From positions 1 through 64,000 of the forward strand of contig DWWE01000110.1 of the NCBI GenBank assembly GCA_019119835.1: a stretch of 64,000 nt of DNA, in the 5' to 3' direction. This DNA is from Candidatus Gemmiger stercoravium (GTDB taxonomy: Bacteria; Bacillota; Clostridia; Oscillospirales; Ruminococcaceae). The translations under genes and the position numbers were made by a program. Below are positions 50,543 to 58,275 of this stretch, piece by piece (positions within the stretch are counted from its first letter, which is position 1; every line of letters begins with the position of its first letter). Under the pieces are notes generated by a model that was not told where the DNA came from, searched no databases, and saw only the letters and a program-made list of their open reading frames with translations.

Positions 50543-51757
50543 TTACTGGTCCTGCTTGTTCAGCACTTCCTTGGTGTCGCGGGCGATCATCAGTTCCTCG
50601 TTGGTCTCAATGACCAGGGTGCGCACCCGTGCGCCCCAGGCGGTGATCTCCACCACGTCCTTGTCCTGCTTGTGGGCGTCGCGGTTCTTGTCGGTGTCGA
50701 TCCGGATGCCCAGCCAGTCCATGTGGTGGCAGATCTTGGCGCGGGAATCGGCGTCGTGCTCACCGATGCCGCCGGTGAAGATGATGGCGTCCACGCCGCC
50801 CATGGCGGCAATGTAGCTGCCGATGGTCTTTTTGATCTGGTAGTTCAGCATGTCGCTGGCCAGCTGCGCACGGGGGTTGCCTTCCTTGGCGGCCTTCTCC
50901 ACGTCGCGCTTGTCGCTGGACACGCCGGAGATGCCCAGCAGGCCGGACTTTTTGTTCAGAATCTCATCCAGCTGATGCCCGGTGATGTTCAGCGTATACT
51001 TCAGGTAGTTGACCACCGAGGGGTCCAGGTCGCCGCAGCGGGTACCCATCATCAGGCCGGCCAGCGGGGTCATACCCATGGAAGTGTCCACCACGCGGCC
51101 CTGGTCCACGGCGGCGATGGAGGAGCCGTTGCCCAGATGGCAGGTGATGAGTTTCAGCCGTTCGATGGGCTCTTCCAGATATTCGGCCGCCCGGTGGCTG
51201 ACATATTTGTGGCTGGTGCCGTGGAAGCCGTACCGGCGCACGCCGTATTTCTCATAATATTCATAGGGGATGGCATACATGTACGCCTTGGGCGGCATGG
51301 TGCTGTGGAAAGAGGTGTCGAACACCGCCACATTGGGGATGTCGCCGAACACCTTGCGGGCCGCCTCGATACCGAGGATGCCGGCCGGGTTGTGCAGCGG
51401 GGCCAGGGGGCTCAGCTCCCGGATGGCTGCCACGACCTCGGGGGTGATCAGGCAGCTTTCCTTGAACTTTTCGCCGCCGTGCACGATGCGGTGGCCGATG
51501 GCATTGATCTCAGAAGGATCGTCAATGACCTTGCCGTCGCCGGTCGTCATCTTCTTGACCACTTCCAGGAAAGCCTCGGTGTGGGTGGGGAAGATGGCGG
51601 GGGTGGTGGCTTTGTGGCCGTTGGCTTCATGCGTGATCATGCTGCTTTCCATGCCGATGCGCTCACACAGCCCTTTGCACAAAACATGCTCGCCTTCCAT
51701 ATCAATCAGCTGATACTTCAGGCTGGAGGAACCGCAGTTGATAACCAGAACTTTCAT
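50543..51757 (-). CDS. ackA: Acetate kinase
   Basis: MKVLVINCGSSSLKYQLIDME...HRIVHGGEKF...LAPLHNPAGILGI...VAVFDTSFHSTMP...ITCHLGNGSSI. Confidence 0.97.
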   Translation of the reverse strand: MKVLVINCGSSSLKYQLIDMEGEHVLCKGLCERIGMESSMITHEANGHKATTPAIFPTHTEAFLEVVKKMTTGDGKVIDDPSEINAIGHRIVHGGEKFKESCLITPEVVAAIRELSPLAPLHNPAGILGIEAARKVFGDIPNVAVFDTSFHSTMPPKAYMYAIPYEYYEKYGVRRYGFHGTSHKYVSHRAAEYLEEPIERLKLITCHLGNGSSIAAVDQGRVVDTSMGMTPLAGLMMGTRCGDLDPSVVNYLKYTLNITGHQLDEILNKKSGLLGISGVSSDKRDVEKAAKEGNPRAQLASDMLNYQIKKTIGSYIAAMGGVDAIIFTGGIGEHDADSRAKICHHMDWLGIRIDTDKNRDAHKQDKDVVEITAWGARVRTLVIETNEELMIARDTKEVLNKQDQ

Positions 51758-51816
51758 GTGCATTCTCCTTCTGGGGTTGAATTCCGGGAAACGTCCCGTT
51801 TGATTCTGACAATTCC

Positions 51817-51845
51817 ATTATAGTATGCGGTCTGACTTTTTTCAA
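51817..51845 (-). promoter_or_regulatory. ackA promoter
   Basis: Reverse strand TTGAAA-17 nt-TATAAT. Confidence 0.75.
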
Positions 51846-52049
51846 GCCGAAAAAGCCCGCCAGGGGACCTTTCTTGCTGTGTTATTTGTTTAACTATCAC
51901 AAAGCCGGGCTGAAAGCTGTGAAATTATTGTCAACATTCACGATCCGGGCACGGGTCCGGCTCAAAACACAGCTGGCCCTTGCCGGCGCGGTATGGTACA
52001 ATGGTCTTGTCACAGATCTGCCGCGCCCTTTGGGGCAGAAAGGAAAGTT

Positions 52050-53237
52050 ATGAATTTTGCAGGCATCATTGCGGAATATGATCCGTTTCACAACGGCCAC
52101 GCCCTGCAGCTGCAGATGCTGCGCCGGCAGGGGGCCGGGACCATCGCCGTCTGTATGAGCAGCGGGGCGGTCCAGCGGGGCGGGGTGCCGCTTCTGCCCG
52201 AACCGGTCCGGGTGCTCGCGGCGCTGCAGGCCGGGGCAGACCTGGTGGTGGCGCTGCCCGCCCCCTATGCCAACGCCGGGGCCGAGGCATTTGCCGCCGC
52301 CGGGGTGTACCTGCTGGGGGCGCTGGGCTGCGACACCCTGGCGTTCGGGGCCGAGACCCCCTCGGCGCCCCGGCTGATGCAGATGGCCCGGCTGCTGCTG
52401 GACGGTGCGCTGCAGGGGGAACTGCGGCGGCAGCTGGCCACCGGCTGCACCTTCGCCGCCGCCCGGGAGGCTGCCGTGGCGGCGCTCTGCCCCGGGGAGG
52501 CGGAACTGCTGCGGGAACCCAACAACATCCTTGGGATCGAATACTGCAAAGCCATTTTGCAGCAAGGGTCGGCCATGACGCCCTGCCCGCTGCCCCGGCT
52601 GGGGGCCGCGCACGGGGCCGATGCCGCCGGCCGCTGCCAGGGGGTGGAACTGGCTTCGGCCAGCCTTGTGCGGGCGGTGGTCTACCGGGACGGGCTGGAG
52701 GCGGCGGCCCGGTATCTGCCGGCCCCGGCGCTGGGGGAATACCGGGCGGCGGTGCGCCGCGGGGAACTTCTGTCACCCCGGCGGTTCAGCACGGCCCTGC
52801 TGGCTTTGCTGCGCAGCAAGGACCCCGGCGCCCTGGCCCGGGTGCGGGGTGTCAGCGAGGGGCTGGAAAACCGCCTGCAGGCTGCGATCCGCCGGGCAGC
52901 CGATGCCGAACAGCTGTACGACCTGCTCAAAACCAAGCGGTATCCCCATGCCCGGCTGCGCCGGCTGGCGCTGGACGCCGCCATGGACGTGCGCCGGGAC
53001 AGCGTGCCGCCCCGCCCGCCCTACCTGCACCTGCTGGGGGCGCACCGGGGGGCGCTGGCGCGGCTCAAACAGGCGACGCTGCCGGTTTCCACCTCGCTGG
53101 CCCGGCTGGAAGCTGTCAGTCCGGAAGCTGAAACTTTGTCGAAGTTGCACAATAGATTTACCGACTTTTCTGCGCTGTGCAGGGAAGAAACCCTCCCGAT
53201 GGGGCTTGCGTACACCTGGAAACCGGTGATATTATAA
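52050..53237 (+). CDS. tmcAL: tRNA(Met) cytidine acetate ligase (TmcAL) family nucleotidyltransferase
   Basis: MNFAGIIAEYDPFHNGHALQLQMLRRQGAGTIAVCMSSGAVQRG...ANNILGIEYCKAI-like PNNILGIEYCKAI. Confidence 0.92.
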   Translation: MNFAGIIAEYDPFHNGHALQLQMLRRQGAGTIAVCMSSGAVQRGGVPLLPEPVRVLAALQAGADLVVALPAPYANAGAEAFAAAGVYLLGALGCDTLAFGAETPSAPRLMQMARLLLDGALQGELRRQLATGCTFAAAREAAVAALCPGEAELLREPNNILGIEYCKAILQQGSAMTPCPLPRLGAAHGADAAGRCQGVELASASLVRAVVYRDGLEAAARYLPAPALGEYRAAVRRGELLSPRRFSTALLALLRSKDPGALARVRGVSEGLENRLQAAIRRAADAEQLYDLLKTKRYPHARLRRLALDAAMDVRRDSVPPRPPYLHLLGAHRGALARLKQATLPVSTSLARLEAVSPEAETLSKLHNRFTDFSALCREETLPMGLAYTWKPVIL

Positions 53238-53316
53238 TAGACAGATGGACAATCATTGCCCCGCCTGCAGCATTGTTGTAACAGGCTGCGCAAAATCGGT
53301 ACGAAGTGAGGAAAAA

Positions 53317-54597
53317 ATGGCGCTGCATGTCATGGACGAAGCCAACCACTGCCTGGGGTGCAAAAACCCGCGCTGCCAGCAGGGCTGCCCGATCCACACC
53401 AACATCCCCGAGGTGATCCGCCTGCTCAAGGCGAACCGCCTGAACGACGCCGGGCGGATGCTTTTTGAAAACAATCCGCTGACCACCGTCTGCAGCCTGA
53501 TCTGCAACCATGAAAACCAGTGCGAGGGCCACTGCGTCCGCGGCATCAAGGGGGACCCGGTGCATTTTTCGGTCATCGAAAACTACATCTCCTCCACCTA
53601 TGCCTCCCAGATGACCAAAGGCCCGGCAGAGCCCAACGGCAAGCGGGTGGCCATCATCGGTTCCGGCCCGGCCGGGCTGACCATCGCGGTCATTCTGGCC
53701 CGCTATGGCTATGATGTGACGATCTTTGAAAGCCACGACAAAATCGGCGGCGTGCTGCGCTACGGCATCCCGGAATTCCGGCTGCCGAAGAGTGTGCTGG
53801 ACGACTTTGAATACCGCCACCTGCGCCTGAAGGACATCAAGGTCCGCCCCAACACCGACGTGGGGAAGGCGCTGAAGATCGACGATCTGTTCCGGGACGG
53901 GTTCAAGGCCATCTTTATCGGCACCGGCGTCTGGCGGCCCAACACGCTGCACATCAAAGGGGAAAGCCTCGGCCATGTACATTTTGCCATCAACTATCTG
54001 CAGAACCCCGACGTTTACCACCTGGGCAACCGGGTGGTGGTGATCGGTGCGGGCAACGCGGCGATGGATGTGGCGCGCACGGCCATCCGCCACGGCACAC
54101 GGCATCTGGCCTGCTTCTCGCTGACCAAAAAGGTCGCGGCCAGCGACTACGAGACCAGCTATGCCAAGCTGGAGGGGGTGGAGTTCTTCTACAACAAAAA
54201 ACCGGTGGAGATCACCGACCGTGGGGTGGTGTTCCGCGATCTGGACGAGGCCGAGGACGGCACCCTCACCGAGCGGCCCGGTACCGAGATGCTCTACCTG
54301 GCCGACAGCGTGATCGTCTCGATCAGCCAGGGCCCCTGCACCACCATCACCGAGAGCACCGAGGGGCTCAAGGTCAATCCCCGGGGCCTCTTTGTCACCG
54401 ACGAGGTGGGCCGCACCTCCCGCCCGGGCATCTTTGCCTCCGGGGACGCGGTCAAGGGTGCGCGCACGGTGGTGGAGGCGGTGGCCTACAGCAAAAAGGT
54501 GGCCGAAGCCATGCACGAGTACATGCAGACCCTGCCCCCGGACCCGCCGGATGAATACGCCAATGTGCCGGTCTATCAAAACGATGACGGCAACTGA
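53317..54597 (+). CDS. NAD(P)-dependent oxidoreductase, glutamate synthase small-subunit-like
   Basis: CLGCKNPRCQQGCPIHTNIPEVIRLLK...CSLICNHENQCEGHCVRGIKG...VAIIGSGPAGLTIAVILARYGYDVTIFE...ASGDAVKGARTVVEAVAYSKKVAEAM; an in-frame ATG at 53245 is an alternative start. Confidence 0.92.
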   Translation: MALHVMDEANHCLGCKNPRCQQGCPIHTNIPEVIRLLKANRLNDAGRMLFENNPLTTVCSLICNHENQCEGHCVRGIKGDPVHFSVIENYISSTYASQMTKGPAEPNGKRVAIIGSGPAGLTIAVILARYGYDVTIFESHDKIGGVLRYGIPEFRLPKSVLDDFEYRHLRLKDIKVRPNTDVGKALKIDDLFRDGFKAIFIGTGVWRPNTLHIKGESLGHVHFAINYLQNPDVYHLGNRVVVIGAGNAAMDVARTAIRHGTRHLACFSLTKKVAASDYETSYAKLEGVEFFYNKKPVEITDRGVVFRDLDEAEDGTLTERPGTEMLYLADSVIVSISQGPCTTITESTEGLKVNPRGLFVTDEVGRTSRPGIFASGDAVKGARTVVEAVAYSKKVAEAMHEYMQTLPPDPPDEYANVPVYQNDDGN

Positions 54598-54608
54598 TCC
54601 ACCAACCC

Positions 54609-54638
54609 GCGCCGCAGTGCTTCCGCTGCGGCGCTTTT
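54609..54638 (+). terminator. Terminator after gltD-like gene
   Basis: gcgccgcag-tgcttccg-ctgcggcgc-tttt. Confidence 0.75.
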
Positions 54639-54734
54639 GCATCGCGCCGGACGCATTTTGTTGACATTTGTGTGGGAAAATCAACACGGAATACCCTATT
54701 ACATAACCGGTAAAACGGGAAGGAAGTGCCTCTT

Positions 54735-54863
54735 ATGCGGAACCATGGAACGCCGGTCCGGCTGCCGGCGCTGCTGCTCGCCCTCACCCTGGCCGGCTGC
54801 GCGGGGCAGGGGGGCACCATCCCCGGCCGCCCGGTCCTTCTCCGCGACGATCACATAGACTGA
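54735..54863 (+). CDS. 42-aa putative mini-lipoprotein (not in ORF track)
   Basis: MRNHGTPVRLPALLLALTLAGCAGQGGTIPGRPVLLRDDHID; lipobox LAGC; ggaagg RBS. Confidence 0.55.
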   Translation: MRNHGTPVRLPALLLALTLAGCAGQGGTIPGRPVLLRDDHID

Positions 54864-54928
54864 CCGCCCCTCTTGCCTTGCGTGCTGGCAAGCAAACTTA
54901 CTTTACAGACAAAAACGGGCAGAACAAA

Positions 54929-54955
54929 GCCCCGGTCCGCCGGAACCGGGGCGAT
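54929..54955. terminator. Bidirectional terminator
   Basis: gccccggt-ccgccgga-accggggc; U-rich tracts on both sides. Confidence 0.75.
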
Positions 54956-55061
54956 TTGTTTGCAGATCGGTTGTCCCCAAAAGGGGGGGCGCTGCGGCGC
55001 AGGGGGGCTGCCGGAGGCTTGTACGCCATAGGGCCTTCCGTGCCGGGGGCTGCTGCGTCCC

Positions 55062-56075
55062 TCACCCCAGATTCGGCCGGTCCTGGTCGCCGTCGGCCTT
55101 GAACAGCACAAAGTTTTCGGGGCGGTTGGTGAAGTAGTAGTATTCGGTGTTGTCCCGCAGCGGCGGGGTCAGGTAGTTGGGGATGATGACCCCGTCGCCG
55201 GGCAGCCGCTCCCGCAGGCCGGCGGCACGCCAGATCTCGGCCGGGATGCCGGCGTTGTAGCAGTCCAGGTATTCGGCCCCGGTCTGCCGCAGCAGCGCGT
55301 CCAGCGCCGCGCCCAGCCGGGGCAGCACGGCATCGGGGCCGAGGAAATCCACCAGCCGCAGCACCGGCACGCAGCCGGTCTCGGCCGCCGTGACGGTCCG
55401 GGTGACCAGATAGGCCAGCAGCCGTCCGCCCTCCCGCACGGCCCACAGATCATACCGGAAATAGGGGAACCGGAAATAGCGCTGTGTCAGATACCACAGG
55501 TCCTTGCGCGGGGTGTGGGGCGTTTCGGGCAGGCCCAGCGCCGCCAGCGCCGTTTCATCGGCGACGGGCTCCAGCGCCAGGTCCCCGCCGACCGGCAGCG
55601 GGGCGGTTTCGGCCGCGTCGCCGGGCATTGCCAGCGCCCAGCCGCTGGGCCCCGGCCGGCCCAGGCGGTAATAGTGCGGCAGACGCCGGGCAGTCCAGCC
55701 CAAAAACTCATACAGCACGCAGGTGTTGGCCCGGATGTTGTTGCAGGCCAGCACCCGTGCGCCCAGCAGACCGGGCAGTGCATCCATCAGCTGCAACCCA
55801 ACCCCGTTGTGCCCCTTGGCGGCCACCCAGATGGACACCCAGGCGTCGGCGCCGGGGCCCCGGGCGGCGGGTATGTAGCCGGCGGCGCTCAGGTAGCGGC
55901 CCGCCTGTTCCGCCACGGCAAAATGGGGGGCGCCGCCCGCCTGTCCGGCAAAATAGAAATCGTACAGCTCAGGGCGGTTGATGAGCGGCAGCCGCATATC
56001 GAAATGCGCATTGATAAAATCCACAATGGCCGGCCCTTCCCCCGGGCGGGCCAGGCGGAGAACCGGCTCAGACAA
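55062..56075 (-). CDS. GNAT-like acyltransferase
   Basis: LRLARPGEGPAIVDFINAHFDMRLPLINRPELYDFYF...WVAAKGHNGVGLQLMDALPGLLGARVLACNNIRANTCVLYEFLGW. Confidence 0.65.
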   Translation of the reverse strand: MSEPVLRLARPGEGPAIVDFINAHFDMRLPLINRPELYDFYFAGQAGGAPHFAVAEQAGRYLSAAGYIPAARGPGADAWVSIWVAAKGHNGVGLQLMDALPGLLGARVLACNNIRANTCVLYEFLGWTARRLPHYYRLGRPGPSGWALAMPGDAAETAPLPVGGDLALEPVADETALAALGLPETPHTPRKDLWYLTQRYFRFPYFRYDLWAVREGGRLLAYLVTRTVTAAETGCVPVLRLVDFLGPDAVLPRLGAALDALLRQTGAEYLDCYNAGIPAEIWRAAGLRERLPGDGVIIPNYLTPPLRDNTEYYYFTNRPENFVLFKADGDQDRPNLG

Positions 56076-56805
56076 TGGCGGACCCCCCCGTGACAGGCAG
56101 TGTGACCCCGGTGATGAACCGCGCTTCCTCCGACAGCAAAAACGCCATGGCCGGCACCACGTCGTCGGGGGTGGCGTTGCGGCCCATGGGGTTGTCGGCG
56201 GCTGCCGCCTGCACGATCAGGTCGGGGGTGTCTTTCAGGAAATTGGTCTCCATCATGCTGGGGGCCACGCAGTTCACCGTGATGCCGTGGCGGGCATACT
56301 CCACCGCCAGGCTCTTGCACAGTTGGCCCAGTGCCCCTTTGGCCATCACATAGGCGGCGGTGTTTTTGGGCGGGGCGCCCAGGGTGTAGCTGGTCTGGAT
56401 AAACAGGATGCGCCCGAACTTCTGCCTGGTCATGGCGGGCAGAACGGCCTTGCACAGCTTGACGGCGCTGTGGACCTGGATCTCCCAGTCTTTGGCAAAG
56501 CGGGTTTCGTCAAAGTTCTTGAACCGGGCGTTCACCACCGGCAGGGCCGGCAGGTGGACAAAGTGGGTGGGGGCGGGCTGGGTCGCCAGCACCTGGCAGA
56601 AGGTGTCCACCTTGTACGGGTCGGACAGGTCCACGTCAAAGGGACGGATCCGCCCGGGCCGGGCCTGGCACAGCGGGGCGAGCTTTTCCACATCGCCGCA
56701 GCCCTGGGCCAGAACGAGGGCGTCCGGGTCGGTGTCCAGCAGCTGCCGGATCAATGCGCGGCCCACGTCGCTGGTCGCGCCGGAAATCAGATAGGTATAA
56801 GCCAT
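56068..56805 (-). CDS. SDR family oxidoreductase
   Basis: TYLISGATSDVGRALIRQLL...YVMAKGALGQLCKSLAVEYARHGITVNCVAPSMMETNF...FITGVTLPVTGG. Confidence 0.93.
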   Translation of the reverse strand: MAYTYLISGATSDVGRALIRQLLDTDPDALVLAQGCGDVEKLAPLCQARPGRIRPFDVDLSDPYKVDTFCQVLATQPAPTHFVHLPALPVVNARFKNFDETRFAKDWEIQVHSAVKLCKAVLPAMTRQKFGRILFIQTSYTLGAPPKNTAAYVMAKGALGQLCKSLAVEYARHGITVNCVAPSMMETNFLKDTPDLIVQAAAADNPMGRNATPDDVVPAMAFLLSEEARFITGVTLPVTGGSAIV

Positions 56806-56844
56806 CGGGAACCTCCTGGAATCATGAAGTAGGGGACGGACAAA

Positions 56845-57261
56845 TCATCGGGCCAGCCCGGCCCGGATGATGCCGCGGGTGACCTTTTTGCCCTCCTGGT
56901 TGGTGATCACCGCCTTGATCTCGGCTTCGGCCACCGCCTCGCTCACCCGCAGCACGGTGCCGGTCACGGTCAGGGTATCGCCGATGAACACCGGGCGGGC
57001 AAACTTGCACTCCACCCCGTGCAGCAGGCAGTGCTCGCCGGGCAGGTAGACCCCGGCCAGGGTGGAGAAAAAGCTCGCGCCCAACATGCCGTAGACCACC
57101 CGCCCCGGATACCCCCGCCCCCGGGCGTAGTCTTCGTCGATGTGGATGGGGGAGCAGTCCCCGCTCAGGCGCTCAAAGTCCTGCATCATCTCTTCGGTCA
57201 CCGTCACGGTAAAGGATTCGGTCAGGCCGGGGGTCATCTCGGCCAGGGTATAATGGTTCAT
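56845..57261 (-). CDS. MaoC-like (R)-hydratase
   Basis: FTVTVTEEMMQDFERLSGDCSPIHIDEDYARGRGYPGRVVYGMLGASFFSTLAGVYLPG. Confidence 0.92.
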   Translation of the reverse strand: MNHYTLAEMTPGLTESFTVTVTEEMMQDFERLSGDCSPIHIDEDYARGRGYPGRVVYGMLGASFFSTLAGVYLPGEHCLLHGVECKFARPVFIGDTLTVTGTVLRVSEAVAEAEIKAVITNQEGKKVTRGIIRAGLAR

Positions 57262-57353
57262 GGTTGCCTCCCTTTCGCCGTCCATGGAAAAGGCGGCCGC
57301 CGCTCCTGTGGGAAGCAGCGGCCGCCCGGGTCACGTTCTGCAGACGGTCTGTT

Positions 57354-57596
57354 TTACGCGGTCATGCGCGCCACAAGGTCCAGCAGGTCGCCCACGTCCT
57401 TCAGGTCGCGGACATCGGCCAGCTTGAACTTGATGCTGAATTTCTTCTCAATGGCGGTCAGCAGGTTGATCTGCTCCAGGCTGTCCCAATCCTCGATGTC
57501 ATCGGCGCAGGTCTCACGGGTGATCACCAGCGTGTCATCGTCGAAATTGTCGCGGAAGATCTCCTGCACGGCTTCCAGGATCGCTTGCTCGGTCAT
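57354..57596 (-). CDS. Acyl carrier protein
   Basis: DDIEDWDSLEQINLLTAIEKKFSIKFKLADVRDLKDVGDLLDLV; DSL phosphopantetheine site. Confidence 0.93.
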   Translation of the reverse strand: MTEQAILEAVQEIFRDNFDDDTLVITRETCADDIEDWDSLEQINLLTAIEKKFSIKFKLADVRDLKDVGDLLDLVARMTA

Positions 57597-57632
57597 GGCG
57601 GTATGCTCCTTTTTGTATTACAATATGAAGCC

Positions 57633-57661
57633 ATTATACCATAAGCCTTTCAAAGAATCAA
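57633..57661 (-). promoter_or_regulatory. Promoter for ACP-MaoC-SDR-GNAT operon
   Basis: Reverse strand TTGATT-17 nt-TATAAT. Confidence 0.7.
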
Positions 57662-57698
57662 TCAAAACCCGCGTCAAAACCCGCGCCGCCCGGGCCGG

Positions 57699-58016
57699 TC
57701 ACAGCCCATAATCCTCCAGCCGGCGCTGCAGTTCCGCTTCGTCCTTGACGGGGACGCCCTGCTGCAGGGCCAGCACATCCTGTTCCGGCAGCAGGCGGGT
57801 CATCAAGTCATACTCGGCCAGGGGGCCCTGGCCGTCGCCGCTGTACAGCGCCACATGCCCGCCCAGGTCTTTCAGCAGGTAGCGGGGCTCGGTTTCCTCG
57901 GCGCTGTCCAGGGCGGCGCGGGCGAACCAGACCGTGACCGCCACCAGCGCCAGCACGGCCACCGCCCCCAGCAGGGAAAAGTACAGCCGCGCCCATTTCG
58001 GAAGTTTGCGTTCCAT
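57699..58016 (-). CDS. Small single-pass membrane protein, BofC C-terminal-domain-like
   Basis: MERKLPKWARLYFSLLGAVAVLALVAVTVWFARAAL...YLLKDLGGHVALYSGDGQGPLAEYDLMTRLLPEQDVLALQQGVPVKDEAELQRRLEDYGL. Confidence 0.65.
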   Translation of the reverse strand: MERKLPKWARLYFSLLGAVAVLALVAVTVWFARAALDSAEETEPRYLLKDLGGHVALYSGDGQGPLAEYDLMTRLLPEQDVLALQQGVPVKDEAELQRRLEDYGL

Positions 58017-58275
58017 CTCGGTGCCTCCCATCCGGGCGCAAGGCCCTGCAAGAATGTGACAAAAAGGTTACGGATCAAGAAAAACGAACGGCTCCACAAC
58101 AAGTATGCCCGGTTGTCGGGGCGGAAAAACAAAATCTTGTGAATTTTACATCCGACACCTGTACTTTTGGCAATACTTTGTGCTATAATTCAATCTATGG
58201 TATTGTCCATTCCTGTGTGCCGCACTCGGCGGCGCATCCAGATAGAATCTGAATCCTCAAAAGGAGGCGGTCCCC

